DNA of 64,000 bases, taken from NCBI RefSeq assembly GCF_014356525.2, contig NC_052505.1, forward strand, positions 2,538,759-2,602,758, read 5' to 3'. Under the pieces are notes generated by a model. It saw only the letters and a list, made by a program, of their open reading frames with translations. It did no database searches and was not told the origin of the DNA. The first letter of the stretch is position 1; each line of letters starts with the position of its first letter. The translations under genes and the position numbers were made by a program. This document shows positions 32,479-45,406 of the stretch, piece after piece. Source of the stretch: Nilaparvata lugens (Eukaryota; Arthropoda; Insecta; Hemiptera; Delphacidae).

Positions 32479-33524
32479 GAAACACTGGTTGCTGGACTTC
32501 TGGGATCCCTTGGGATCCCTTCTTTGATAGTAATGTATCAGAATAGGAATTAGGCTAGTACCTGTAATATCATCCCTAAGAACAGTGAAGAAACAGAACA
32601 TTATTCTGGTCTTCTGAAATAAATACCTTGGTAATACTGTATTAGGATAGGATTGGCACCTATAATATATTATCATCCCTATGATTGTGAATGTGTTCAC
32701 ATGTTCACAGGTTAAATATACACATTACATACATACGATTTAATATTATGTACATCGTACATGGCTCGGATAATAATTCCATTAACGTGAAGCCATATTT
32801 GTTTGAAAGCTTGACAAGAACAAAGGTTCGCTTGTCAGCATATTGGCTAAGATCAAAGTGTAGCTCTACTTATTGTTTTGTCTTCTCCTTTTGTCTTCTT
32901 CTTCTTCTTCTTCTTCTTCTTCTTCTTCTTCTTCTTCTTCTTCTCCACTCTAGGAATCATCTACTAGACCTAATCTAGATGTAACCAGAGACAAATGATC
33001 TGATAGTTGAATACTTTCACTCAATGATTCCGGTTTGTAAATAAATATACTATTATGAACTTTTCAAAGTCGAGTTCTTGAACAGCTCAGTAGCCTCTAC
33101 TCTCATATCTGCACTATTTTCCTATTATTTCATCATTGGCTCTATTGAAACAGACTGGACTTGATTAGAACAGCTGTATCAGGTCATAGAGAAGGCTAGA
33201 GATACTCTAGGCTAGTGGGAGGCTAGAAAGGTACTCTCCAGTTTTCCCAGTCTGAGATTGCAGATTAAAGGCTACTCAAGTCACATTGGATTCTGCAGCG
33301 CAGTGACTGAAAACCTTGATGTCAAATTAATTACGTTGATAGAATCTGGAACACTAAGACTGTTCAAGGTTCACTGCAGCTTTATTCCCTGTAGCTCAGC
33401 CGGCTCAGCCCTTGAATTAACTCCACCCAAGACATTGGCGAAGCTCTGATATTCTTTTTCTCAGATTGTCTCTTCTGAGCAGATTATCAATAATCTAGAA
33501 AACGTTATTCACGTTATTCTTATT
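32479..33524. other. Intronic sequence with a (TTC)n tract
   Basis: A (TTC)n run spans about 32893-32943. TGGGATCCCTTGGGATCCCT near 32502 is a small tandem. Short open stretches have no domain. Confidence 0.45.
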
Positions 33525-34589
33525 ACTTTCCTTGCCCTATATACCATAGGTAAGGAAAGTATAGCTTTCCAAAAAAATTTAAGGTACCCTAATTTCATGT
33601 TTTCTATACGTTTCAAGGTCCCTCGAGTCCAAAAACATGATTTTTGGGTGTTGGTCTGTGTGTGTGTGTGTGTGTATGTGTGTGTGTGTATGTGTGTATG
33701 TCTGTGAACACGATAACTCCATTCCTAATTAACCGATTGACTTGAAATTTTAAACTTAAGGTCCTTATACCTTGAGGATCCGACAATAAGGAATTCACTA
33801 GAATTCAATCCAAGATGGCGGAAAAAATGGCGGATAATTACTAAAAAACCATGTTTTTCACGTTTTTCTCGAAAACGGCTCTAACGATTTTTTTTCAAAT
33901 TTATACCATGGATAGCTATTTATAAGCCCTATCAACTGGCATAGGTCTCATTTCTGGGGAAATTTCAGGAGCTCCGTAATATTCTTGAGAAAAATGGCGG
34001 ATAATGACTAAAAAACCATGTTTTTCACCGTTTTCTCAAAAACGGCTCTAACGTTTCTCTTCAATTTTATACCATAGATAGATATTCATAAACCCTATCA
34101 AATGACATGAGTTTTTTTTTCTGGGAAAATTGCAGGAGCTCCGTAATATTCTTGAGAAAAATGGCGGATAATTGCTAAAAAACCATATTTTTCACGATTT
34201 TCTCAAAAATAACTTGACCGATTTTTCTTCAAATTCATACCCTGTATAGTTATTTATCAGCTCTATCAACTGGCATGAGTCTCCTTTCTGGGAAAACAAT
34301 GGAGGGTCCACCCCATCATTGGGAAATGGACTTAGTAACCTCCTTCTCGTGCATGAGGTAGGTAGGTAGCGCAGTTCATAAAAAAAACACATAGTCGAGA
34401 TATTTGTTCTGTAGAACAACTGTTTCGACGACTTTAAAAAAATGACGACTGAAAAAAAATAATCGAATTTTACAATTCACACAAAGAAAAAGTACTCTGA
34501 AAACAATTATATATACACATATACTGACAGAAGTCTGATCGTAGTTTCAAATATGAGCAAGGAAAGTTTTGTGAGTGTACCACACCAGA
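33525..34589 (-). mobile_element. Family M, copy 3, (GT)n on the plus strand
   Basis: Mirror of copies 1 and 2: hairpin end ACTTTCCTTGCC...GGTAAGGAAAGT at 33525-33560, (GT)n at 33655-33702, and the end CACACCAGA at 34589. Contains three imperfect internal repeats of GGCGGATAATTACTAAAAAA-type blocks (33829, 33996, 34163). Confidence 0.7.
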
Positions 34590-34656
34590 TTTTTCAATAA
34601 TGTAATAATGAATTTCCATGATCAAGATGAAATGATCTGTTTATAGAAAGTGCCTT

Positions 34657-34786
34657 TAAAGTGAGATCCACGTTATAAAAGCAGTGTAGGAAGATGGGGG
34701 AACAGCGTTGCCGTTTCTCTGCCTTCCATAGAGGATAGCTGATACCGGTATATCTCATGTAAAATTAATTGTTTATTCTTGTTTAC
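34657..34786 (+). mobile_element. Family T MITE fragment
   Basis: GTGAGATCCACGTTATAAAA followed by CAGCGTTGCC and GATAGCTGATACCGGTAT. Truncated on the right, where a 19267-type repeat starts. Confidence 0.6.
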
Positions 34787-35109
34787 AAACGTCAACTTGG
34801 CCTACCGTACTGAAATCTTGAAGAGTTCAAAAAAGGCCTGTAACCATCCTCCGTAAATTGAGAATCTCTATGCAAAATTACAAGTTGATCAGTTAAGACG
34901 CGAAGATGCGTCATTCTTGAATTTCCTATCCCGTAGATGTACTCTTTCTCTCTTATTGATTCTTTTCTACAATGAAGCACAGATCGAGAGAGAAAAACTA
35001 AGAATAACTTGTACTATTTCTCTCCCAAATTTAGGTAACATTAATTTAATGTCCAAATTATATTATGTCTTCTAGATTTCCACAAAATTATCAGTCCAAG
35101 ATTTTCAGT

Positions 35110-36290
35110 CCATTTTTTAAATGTTAGGGGAAGGACTACAGGCACAGCCCTAAACTGTTTCTTCCCCGAGTTTTGATTTATACACTATAAATAGTGTAAG
35201 AATAGTGTAAGTTCAGCGGAAGAATCCCCAAAGCTGTCATTGCTTACAAGCCAGAAGGGAGGAGAAGTATTGGCAGACCAAGAAAAAAGTGGGAGAATGT
35301 TTGAAGGCGGAACAGGTATTAATGTATACCCCTGTAAGAAGACGACGACGACACTATAAATAGTCCAAAAAGTAGGTTTTGTTCCAAACACTTGAATTCA
35401 GGTTCAATTTTCAGTCCAAACATTTGAAAACAGAAAAGTTCTAATTATTTAGATTATTTACAAACCAAATTGAATAACACTCATCACGTAGAACTGTGGA
35501 ATATTGATTAACTTTGAATATTATGATATACCATCTCATGTCAACAAATCAGATTATTTTCCAGTCTTCTTGCGAGATACGATTGATCCAGACTTCTTGC
35601 GAGGTAAGCTAATTGATTACACAGCTGATCTCCCACACAAGCATACGCATCTTCTGTTATCGACAGACGACGAAATTATCATCTGTTTTTCCAAGGATGA
35701 ATTATCCTTCTCATGTCCTTCAACGAGTTTTCCCAGAGATGGCACCTAGTGCAATCGTTTTTTGTATCATAAACCTACTTTGTTCCAAATTTCGTGAAAA
35801 TCGTTGGAGCCGTTTTCGAGATCCGTTGAACATCATGAACATAATGTGCTTACATGATGAATACATAGCTGTGCTTAGTGAGAGAAGTTGTGTGTATTTT
35901 TGGGTTCAAAATTCCATAAAATAACTTGATTAATTCAATATAAAGTGATAATTAGGTGTTATATTTAAAATAGTTTGGTGTTTTAATTTCTCTAAATTCA
36001 AAATGTTTAGCTTATATATATATTTTTGGACGAGAATTGAACTTGAACGTTTTACAGTAGAAACATAACCTATTTTTTGGACATTTTATTGATTTATCAA
36101 AATTTTGGGAATGGAGTAGATTTGGGCCAAGCCTGTTGTTCCTTCTCAATCATATTTATATGATTTGTGATTCTGTCCACGAATAAATAAATAAATAATG
36201 AACATAGATAACCAGACATTATATTATGAAAATAATCAAATATAAAAATATAAACAGATATACAGAAATTGCTCGCTCAATATAATAGGA
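35110..36290 (-). mobile_element. Family C2 element, partial and interrupted
   Basis: Blocks GTCCAAAAAGTAGGTTTTGT, CAAATTGAATAACACTCATC, TTATCGACAGACGACGAAAT and CGTGAAAATCGTTGGAGCCG match 57501-59929. The 5' end block GCTCGCTCAATATAATAGGA is at 36267-36288. Between lies a retroposon tail (36115-36200, TGTCCACGAATAAATAAATA). The terminal hairpin is not present. Confidence 0.5.
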
Positions 36291-36291
36291 T

Positions 36292-36443
36292 AATTGATTA
36301 GTTTAAACGAGAATGAACAGTTAATATTACATCAATAAACCTGTATCAGGTACCCTCTATAGAAGGCATTGACAAGACAGAGGATCGGCAACGTTGTTCT
36401 CCTACCTCTCTTCACTGTCATTATAACGTGGACCTCACTATAG
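36292..36443 (-). mobile_element. Family T MITE, half copy
   Basis: GAACAGTTAATATTACATCA, GACAGAGGATCGGCAACGTT and an end ATAACGTGGACCTCACTATA. Confidence 0.65.
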
Positions 36444-36862
36444 CAATCCTTCCCAGTAACCTAGATATATCATGTTGGAAATCCAATATTATTTCAATAT
36501 CAAAGGCTTCCGTGTACTCTCCAAGAGGGCTCGCATATTTCCCGTCAATATTATGAATATTATTGGAAGTTGAAAATTGTTTTCTGGAAGAAAATATCTG
36601 GAGAGGAAATGGAAATAACGCACACATATGCATGCACACACACTTGCATGCACACACATGCATGCACACACAAGCATGCACACACATGCATGCGCACACA
36701 TACATGCACACACAGGGAGAGATGTGCTTGTCGACAGGAATGCTCAGCTCTCCTTGGGACGTAATCATAATAAACCCAACCGGACTAGTATGTCCTGTGT
36801 GGATTTCCAATGGGATTATTGGGATTCCAAGCCAACGCCTCTCCTCTCTCTCACACACCCAC

Positions 36863-36903
<41 letters not shown>

Positions 36904-37720
36904 CGTACGCGTCATCACACGCACGCACGAGCTGACCCGTCGAGACCACGAACAAATGACGAAGCACGAACGCGCGCACGAAACAATTTTATTTCCAGCC
37001 GACTTTATTTGTCTGCACGACAACCCGTTACGCTTTTTTGATTTTATGATGCCAATAAATACATAGACAACGGCTCTCTGTTTCCCTCTACATCCGATCC
37101 AAACAGGCATATGATCGGTGCATATGCATATGTTGGCTCATCGATGAATCACGTGCACACACAAAAATGTCGCGCTCTCCAATAATGACCGGGTCGTATA
37201 TGTTCGAATGCGGTCACCCAACTCTTTCTCTCGTCGCATTATTGGAGTTTTGTACTTGCAAACTCATCAAATCCCACTCCTCTCTCTGTTTTTCCCCCAC
37301 TCTCTCACTCTCTCTTACTCAAATATCATCCATCTTCCTCCTCATTCTTTCTTTGTCTTTCTCGAATATCATCAAATTTACGACCTATCTTCTTTCAATC
37401 TCTCTCTCTTTCTCTCTTACTCGAATACCGTACATTTCATTTACTCTCTCTCACTCAAATATATTCATTCCACGTCCTATATTGATTTACTCTCTCTATC
37501 ACTCAAATATCATCCACTCAATTTGACTCCTATGTCTTCCTCCACACACACTCTCTCTCTATCTCTCTCTCACTATCTCTCTCCCTCTCTCTCTCTTACT
37601 CTCTCACTCTATCTCTCTCTCTCTCTTTCTTCCTTCTTTAATTTATTCCTCTCTTTCTTCTTTTCTACTTCTATCGAAATGATCTATGGATTTTGAACTG
37701 ACGTTTCTTCCGTTTTCACT
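36444..37720. repeat. CA- and CT-rich low-complexity region
   Basis: Tandem ATGCACACACA units at 36628-36715, (CT)n at 36855-36901 and diffuse CT-rich repeats with ACTCAAATATCATCCA words at 37260-37650. Long open stretches on both strands are driven by low complexity. Confidence 0.6.
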
Positions 37721-37894
37721 TTTCAGTTTTCTCTTTTTTCTTATTGTATTATTTTCATTGATTCAAATTAGAAAGAAATTTTGTTTTTTTTCTTTCTCTC
37801 ATTCGCTATTTGAAAATTTTAATTTTTTGTAAATATTGTTTTATTTTATCTTATAATCTTTGTTGTACAGTGTTTCAGTTTTACTTAGATTTGT

Positions 37895-37990
37895 ATTGGA
37901 GGGTTAAGTGTAAGAGAGGGCCGGCTGCGCCCTAACTTCGCCCTTCTAGGTTCTTAATAAAGGCAGCTAATCAATCAATCAATAAATCAA
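37895..37990 (+). mobile_element. Retroposon 3' end with CAAT-type tail
   Basis: GGAGGGTTAAGTGTAAGAGA, GGGCCGGCTGCGCCCTAACT and TTAATAAAGGCAGCTAATCA then repeated CAAT. A second copy at 38333-38425 has a different tail (AATTC repeats). Tail and AATAAA indicate retroposition. Confidence 0.6.
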
Positions 37991-37994
37991 TCTC

Positions 37995-38255
37995 TCTGGT
38001 AGAGAGTTAGTGGGAAGGATATTTCGAATATTCTTTCCGAAGAAGAATATGTAGATGCATAACAATATTATCTATTTCATCTATAGTTATTACAAATTGT
38101 TTTTCTTCATATTATATACAGTTCAATAATTATTTTCCTGATTTATATTTTGTAAATTCATCTATAATTTTGCTATGTTGTAAGCTATTGTATATAAGTG
38201 TGTGTATAAGCCAGTATATATTGTAATCTACATAAATAAAATACTCAATCAATCT
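37995..38255 (+). mobile_element. Family L retroposon end
   Basis: Starts GTAGAGAGTTAGTGGGAAGG and ends AATAAAATACTCAATCAATC, directly beside CTCTCTC on both sides. Confidence 0.65.
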
Positions 38256-38739
38256 CTTCCTCTCTCTCTCTATCTATCTCTCTCGCTCTCTCTCCCTCTC
38301 TAATGTTATTTTAGTTATGAATCAGAATTGTATGGAGGGTTAAGTGTAAGAGAGGGCCGGCTGCGCCCCAACTTCGTCCTCCTGGGTTTTCGATAAAGGG
38401 GAACGATTCAATTCAATTCAATTTTTTCTCTCTCTCCAATTCAAATGTCATCCATCTCATGTCTCCTCATACTTTCTCTCTCTCTATCACTCAAACAACA
38501 TTTATTCTACGTTGTGTACCAACACTCTCACGATCATTTCTCTATTAACCGGGAAATCAGTCTCCACGCTTTTCCATTCACTCATTCTAAGTCTCCACGC
38601 TCTTTAATCCCACTCACCACTCCAGATATATAGGAACAAAATTTGGATCTATATGTTACCTTGTAGAGATCTATCCTCCCCAATATCTTTTCCATTTGTT
38701 AGGAGATTCTCTGAAGAATCAATCGGTGGTTGAATATTA

Positions 38740-38912
38740 CTGCAAAAGTTTTTTAACCAGATCACTCCCGTGTTATCGGATGGGCACGTTAAACTGTCGC
38801 TCCCGGCTGAAGTATGACAGTCGTATGACATTGACGGGTTAAATTATATATTCAGGCGGTGGGACCTTCCCGCAAGGGACTCCCCACCAACAAAAGCCAT
38901 ACGAATTTACTT
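38740..38912 (+). mobile_element. Family N SINE, truncated head
   Basis: AACCAGATCACTCCCGTGTT, ATCGGATGGGCACGTTAAAC and GGTGGGACCTTCCCGCAAGG match the 44087-44335 SINE. Confidence 0.6.
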
Positions 38913-40847
38913 TATTTACTTTACTGCAATAGTACCTTACGTCACATGGACGGCAAGGGGTCTTTTGCAGGCGAGAATGATGTTTCTAGTCGAGGCGTTA
39001 GCCAAGACTAGAATTTTATTCGATCACTGCAAAAGACATTCACGTCCATATAACTTACACTATTTTCCTTCATTATAATCTAAAGAATAATAAATTGAGA
39101 AATAGAAATCATTACCTGCTTGTGCTGACATTACTACATTCACTCTTTAAACATAACCTAGTTTACAAATTCCAAATCAGGAATTTTTGTGGAAGTTGAC
39201 AAAACTTCCACCTGAAACGCTAAATGTGTTTTTTGTAGCAGTTCTGCTGTTCCTATTTCGGAATTAAGAAACATACTCGACTGTTAAGAAAAAATATGGT
39301 TTCATTACAGTTCATTACAGTAGTAATGAGAATCATATGTTTATTGTTCTGCAAACAGCTGTTTACCTGTTTGATTTCATGCATGGAAAACAGCTGAGAC
39401 TGAATGACTATGACAAAATAGTTATTTGTATATCTGGAGTGAAAAGTACTGTTTTCTCTCCCTAAGGGAAAAGTTTGAAGCCCGAGGCGAAGCCGAGGGC
39501 AACAATTTTCCTGAGGGGGAAAAAACATTTTTCACTCGTGATATGAACAAAATTTTTCCCCCACCTACATTTTTATAAAAACTGCAAATAAAATAATCTT
39601 TAAAAACGTACGTGACCAAACAATGTGTTACAACATAATCTAAATCTAAACAGAAACAGCTGGCTTGTAATCACAGTTCTCCGCCGACAGCGCTATCTGT
39701 CGGCAAAAGTTGTGACAACTATTGGCGGCTCGACTACAACAATGATGAAGTTCCCGTTCCAAATTTGATTAGTTAACGAGGAATATGCTTTGGCTGGTAT
39801 TTTGAATAACATGGAATATAGAAAAAATATATTTATACATTTTTATAGTATACTGATATGAAGGTTGTGATAATTTTGGCATGAAACATATATTTCATAT
39901 ATTGATCAAATGACTGGTTGAGGTATTGAATTTAGTTGGTTTTATGACTACTCTATATGCTTCCTCATCTGAGCTTAGACCTTCTAACCTATTTCAAATG
40001 TACGTTTTTAAAATAGAGATACTTCCCATGTTATTTAAATGGAGTTACTTTACGCTCTAGGAAGTTTTTCTGTTTTTTAGTACCGATAGCGAAAAAGTGA
40101 CACTTTAGTATTATGTTCCAGGAAGTAAAGTAAGCACTTCAGACAGGAGGTGGAGGAAAAGAAACATTACAGTGAAACTTGAAGGATATTGAAAATTCAA
40201 TGATATAAATTCCCATGATCGACTGGGGATTTCAAATATGGAGAAATAGAATATGTCTAGAACCACTTCCCTTTTTTTCCATACGATATGTACCTATGAT
40301 AACATGTAATATCCTACTTTGATGATATGTAATATCCTTCTTGAAGTGGAAAACTAGTGAAAAATATCACATTCTCCATCCACAATGTGGGAAAGTTTTA
40401 TGAACGTGTCACTCGCGGAATATCATAACATCTTTCTGCCTATAGTGTCTACGTTGTGGGGACATAAAATTGACAATAACTTGCCGCCTTCAAGCGGGCA
40501 TCTATTCTAAATCCAGGCTAAGTTCTCTATCATTGAGGATAGAGCGAGACGTAACCATGGAATATTACAGTTTTCTCTTATCTTTCGACTTCATGGCTTC
40601 TTTCTCCACTGACACTGGTGGAATTATGATAAGCTTATCACTGGTAGCTGTATTTTACTGCAACTCAATGTTTCTCAGGGAAAGCCTACTGATAAAATGA
40701 TTTTTAGTGTCAATTTAGTCTAGTGTGGGCTGATGTGGAGTACTCTCCAAATAAGGGGGTAGGGGTAATATTTATTCTTCAATACAAATATATATATATT
40801 CAGTTTCTAAAAAACACTTATTGACATGGGCTACTTTTAAATTGATA
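38913..40847. other. Unassigned intronic sequence with two GC-core short repeats
   Basis: 38936-39055 has GACGGCAAGGGGTCTTTTGC and the partial mirror GCAAAAGACATTCACGTCC. 39436-39560 has AAGCCCGAGGCGAAGCCGAG within GAAAAGTACTGTTTTC and mirror-like AAAACATTTTTCAC arms. No coding region is supported. Confidence 0.45.
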
Positions 40848-41122
40848 AAACAAAATAAATCTTATAGCACCCTTTATTTTTTGAAAAAACTTTAAAATAG
40901 TTGAACAACTAGTTTCGGTTCACACCATCTTCAGATTCTAAAATAGAATAAAATTCAATAACTGTTTACTAGTTAAACTTCGTTTTATATCAATTAGTAA
41001 ACATTTATTGAATTTTGTTTTATTTAAGAACCTGAAGGTGGTGTGAACCGAAACTAGTTGTTCAACTATTTTGAAGTTTTGTTTTTAATGAAGGGTGCTA
41101 TAAGATTTATTTTGTTCTATTG
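40848..41122. mobile_element. Palindromic MITE with AAATCTTATAGCACCCTT ends
   Basis: Left AAATAAATCTTATAGCACCC, right GGGTGCTATAAGATTTATTT. Inner arms contain AACTAGTTTCGGTTCACACC and GGTGTGAACCGAAACTAGTT. About 275 bases. It shares a TTTCGGTT...ACACCAT core layout with family P. Confidence 0.8.
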
Positions 41123-41147
41123 ATTCAGTTTCTTGTATTCCAGTTTT

Positions 41148-41270
41148 CTTTCCTTGCCCTATTACCATAGGTAAGGGAAGTATTGCTTTCCAAAATAAAT
41201 TGAGGTACCCCAATTTCTATACGTTTCAAGGTCCCCAGAGTCCAGAAAAGTGGTTTTTGGGTATTGGTCT

Positions 41271-41360
<90 letters not shown>

Positions 41361-41406
41361 GTGTGTGTGTGTGTGTTGTGTGTGTGTGTGGTGTGTGTGT
41401 GTGTGT

Positions 41407-41458
<52 letters not shown>

Positions 41459-42110
41459 TCTGTGTACACGATATCTCGTCTCCCAATCAACGGAATGACT
41501 TGAAATTTGGAACTTGAGGTCCTTACACTATAAGTATCCAACACGAACAATTTCAATCAAATGCAATCCAAAATGACGGCAAAAATGGCGAAAATGTTGT
41601 CAAAAAAAGTTTTTTTCGCGATTTTCTCGAAAACGGCTCTAACGATTATGTTCAGATGTATAACTAAGATAGTCATTGATAAACTCTATCAACTGCAACA
41701 AGTCCCATATCTGTAGAAATTCCAGGAGCTTAGCCCCATCTATGCAAAGTTCAATTTTAGATTCCCAATTGTCAGTCTTCAGTTAGAATTTGAACAAAAA
41801 ATTTCAAGTGGAAAGGATTCAGCATGAAAATCTCTTCAATTGATATTCAGTAACATTTTCACCTAAAAATGGAAATAAGCTCGAAATTCGAGAAAATGTG
41901 ATTTTTCAATTGCAAACTTTTGGCAACTGTTGATTCTATTAAATCATTCACTATGAAGAGATAGCAGACCTCGTGTGTCTCCAGCGTTATAGTCCAGTCA
42001 CCAGCTGGCTCAGATCTTAGAATAGTAGACTTGAGATGCGCGCGAACACTAGCGTCAGGTGATCAGTTTTCATAACTACAAGGAAAATTGTGTGAGTGCA
42101 CCACACCAGA
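41148..42110 (-). mobile_element. Family M, copy 4, with (GT)n
   Basis: Hairpin-side end CTTTCCTTGCCC...GGTAAGGGAAGT, (GT)n at 41271-41452 with TTG and GGT interruptions, then ACGATATCTCGTCTCCCAAT, CGAAAACGGCTCTAACGATT and the end CACCACACCAGA. Confidence 0.7.
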
Positions 42111-42611
42111 TTTTATAGTATAGTATACTCAATTCAGTTTTAAAGTGTATTTTTGGTTGGAGAGACACAACACTCTGGATATTTATCTACTCTCGATTTT
42201 CAATTATATAAAATTTTGACTAGACTATGAGAGTTATTCATTCTTTTATTATTTATTATTCTACAAAGGCGGACTTTCTAGAAGTATTTTCAGCCTAGGT
42301 GATGATGATGGGATGAATGATAATACAATGAAGGTAGAGTTATGAATTAATAAAAATGATAGGTTATGCTATCCACTTGAATTGATTTGAATTCACTTTT
42401 TAGTCCAGAAATAAATAAACTAGAAATTTTGTATCTTGAATCTCAATTATCATCATTTCTTGACCCCAAAATGGGATAAAAGTCATCCATTTTCCGGATT
42501 TGAACATGTTATTAGCCCGATTTGGTGTACAACAATCAAATCTAAATAATCAAAAATATACATAATAGTGGACAATTTTTTAATGAAACATAACAGTAAT
42601 ATCCAGTTAAT

Positions 42612-42765
42612 AGTATATTTCGCACCTAGGGCCGAAAATGAGATATTTCCGGCTCGAAATCGGTTTTTAAGTCCGAGGCCGTAGGCCGAGGACTAGAAAA
42701 GATTGAGAGCCGGAATACATTTTGCCCATGGTGCGAACGCTATTTTTCGCCACACCAAAAAAAAA
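42612..42765. repeat. Family G, copy 2
   Basis: GTATATTTCGCACCTAGGGC, core GAGGCCGTAGGCCGAGGAC, end GCGAACGCTATTTTTCGCCA. Same organisation as 31172-31322. Confidence 0.6.
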
Positions 42766-43156
42766 CTTCCAATATATAAGAAATTAAAAATAAATAAAAT
42801 TCAAACAGCCTATTTTGATAGTTTGAATCTTGTTTATGACAACTTTCACTGTCAATTAATTTCAATATTACTAATTAATAATTTACAATAGTGACAATAT
42901 TTTTATACTATTAATATTTCGAATAATTGTTTGAATTTTTATAGCTCGCGCTTTGCGCCTGGTGCAATATCTCATGGATAGATGGATGAATAGAATTTTC
43001 ATTACTATTTTGAAATAATGTGATTAAAAAATTAATATAATTGCATATTTCACAGTTTTGTCTCAAAATATATCTAAAAAATTGATTGAAATTTAAATTA
43101 CGGTAACTAATATAAAAAATAGCTAATAAAAGTCGAAATTCATCGACAAAAAAAAA

Positions 43157-43252
43157 TGTCACTGACCGAGGTTCTAACCTAGATCATGTTTGTAATTCAC
43201 TGAGCCTTGAGCTTTTGGGTACACGCCTTTACACTCTCGGCCATTGCATCTT
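43157..43252 (-). mobile_element. tRNA-Leu/Ser-like SINE head
   Basis: On the minus strand GATGCAATGGCCGAGAGTGT, then AAAGGCG (A-box), about 45 bases, and GGTTAGAACCTCGGTC (B-box). The 92-base spacing fits a long-variable-arm tRNA, but the anticodon stem is not clean. Treat as tRNA-derived, not functional. Confidence 0.4.
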
Positions 43253-44086
43253 TTGATCGAATAGGCCTGTAAGTCAGGTAACGTATGTAGGCTACTATAA
43301 TATAGTGTAGCCTATAGCGGCAAACTTAAAGTCGGTTTGCCGGCATTTTCACAACAAAATATTGCTCTGAAAATAGTTAAATCATAGAGAAAACATTCGA
43401 AGATTCAATCTTGAGTGGGCCTAATGTTTTCTCTATATGGTTTGATATTGAAGAAAAATTATCTAAAAGTTTTAATAATGAATTACGGAAAAATTACTAG
43501 GAATTTTTAGTCAAGGCTGAGTTTCACCAGTAGGCTTACCTTAAACTTTAGATCTCTGCTGTATTTTCCTATTATTATTGTTGATTGTATTGCATTAAGA
43601 AGTGGAATTCGATAATAAAAAAGAAACAATTATTACTCTACCTTAATTTTAATATTGATACAATTATTGTACTTTGATTTCAAATTCGATTCTTCACTTT
43701 TAAAGACTTGCGATACGTACCTTTCTGACAATGGACAATGTAGCCAACATTATATTGTTGAGGCTATGGAGATATATCATCGTATTCTATTGTTTGATAT
43801 CAAAAACACAATAATAAATATTAAATTATGAAACAGTAATTTATAAAATATATTATTATAGACATAATAGGTACCGCGATTCACGATACATAATTATATA
43901 GATTATTACAGTCATTATGAGATTATCTCTCTATGATTTTTGTGAGATCGGACACGATCAGCTGTTATTCAAGGTCATTTTACAGCCCTAGGGCTGTAAA
44001 GTTTTACCGGCCTGGTCGGAAAACAATCACTTTCGGCCTCCATATGACGCACGTAAACCAGCTCATTACATCCAAGTGTGGCGAAA

Positions 44087-44335
44087 AAGTAATTTCGTAT
44101 GGCTTTTGTTGGTGGGGAGACCCTTGCGGGAAGGTCCCACCGCCTGAATATATAATTTAAGCCGTCAATGGGCCTTACGACTGTCATACTACAGCCGGGA
44201 CCGACAGTTTAACGTGCCCATTCGATAACACGGGAGTGATCTGGTTAAAAATCTTTTGGTATTGAGAGGGTTTGAACCCGGGATCTCTATGCTGCTACGC
44301 AAGCACTCTATCCACTAGACCACGGATCACTCCAA
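44087..44335 (-). mobile_element. tRNA-derived SINE (family N), nearly complete
   Basis: The minus-strand head GTGATCCGTGGTCTAGTGGA, TAGAGTGCTTGCG is an A-box and CCCGGGTTCAAACCCTC a B-box. The body has TTTTTAACCAGATCACTCCC, CACGTTAAACTGTCGGTCCC and CTCCCCACCAACAAAAGCC. The head is absent from the copies at 30370 and 38740, so this copy defines the family structure. Confidence 0.65.
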
Positions 44336-44339
44336 TATC

Positions 44340-45236
44340 CAGTTGATAATGGATAATTGAATTGAGAGAATATCGAGAACTATCAATTCACAGCGTGGGA
44401 TTGAATTATTATTGTCGAATATTCATGTTTTGTTTCATACTCCACATTGAAGCATAGTGGATTCAGATTTTGATTCCTTTATCCACGTTTTCAACATAAC
44501 AAAATTCAACTGACTATACGTGCTAGTATTTCAAATAACTATCAGTAACAGTAGAATAATATACCTATAGACTGATGATTGGTCATGAATACTTGAAATG
44601 ATGACTCATTCCAAAACTTTTAGACAGTATCTTCGACACTACTTATCAGGGAGACAAAATGAAGACTAATTTTGATTTATTTCTCAAATCTGTTTTGTAA
44701 ATCTCAATTATATTCTTCAAATACATATCTTACTTAGTATAACAGAGCAGAACAGAATTTGTTGTTTTATTTTTGAATATTGGTGATCTTCATCTTTGAT
44801 GTAGAACATATAGTTGAATCTTAAATAGGCCTATACTGATTACAAGAGCAACATTTGTATGAAAATAGCATAAGAGAATAGAATTTTCTTTTTTTTTTCA
44901 TGATATTGTAATGTTAAATTATAAAATATAATTATGTTATTAATATTACGATGTATATTAGTATCTTATGCTATCCAACATTCTAGAGATACACCATCCC
45001 TCATCACAAGCTTTGCTTAAAGAGGATGCAACAATATTATTTAGAATATGATATTTTATGTGAATATTCATTATTTTATAAATAATTTGTATTTTATGTT
45101 TGTAAGTATGAATTGTATATTAATTTTTGTTGACATTAATAAATTGAATTGAATTGAAAAAGACTGAAGAGTTTTCAATAGTATTCAGCGAAGAAATATG
45201 CGAAAGTTAAGGTATGAGACGGTGAAGTTTGAACCT
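44340..45236. other. Unassigned, ending in a retroposon-like tail
   Basis: Around 44985-45165 text ends in GACATTAATAAATTGAATTG with AATTG repeats, as in other retroposon tails here. Otherwise AT-rich without a gene. Confidence 0.4.
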
Positions 45237-45239
45237 TTA

Positions 45240-45406
45240 AGGTGCGTACAGATTTACGCGCCTCGAACATGAGCAATTCACTTTTAATCAGCTTAAGCCA
45301 AGCCTTTTATATTTATATGTTATACTGTTTCAGTAAAAATAAAGATATAGTCAGCTGATTAAAAGTGAATTGCTCATGTTCGCGGCGCGCATATCTATAC
45401 ACACCT
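45240..45406. mobile_element. PIF/Harbinger-like palindromic MITE, 167 bp
   Basis: Left AGGTGCGTACAGATTTACGC, right mirror ending CACCT. Inner GCAATTCACTTTTAATCAGC and GCTGATTAAAAGTGAATTGC. TTA precedes and TCA follows, a 3-bp duplication with one change. Sister copy at 50346-50510. Confidence 0.8.

Noticed and set aside
36421..37696. Long open frames on both strands
   Set aside because: CA and CT low complexity with antisense overlaps; no start context, domain or splice sites.
41125..41556. 143-residue minus-strand open frame
   Set aside because: It reads through the (GT)n of a family M element; low complexity only.
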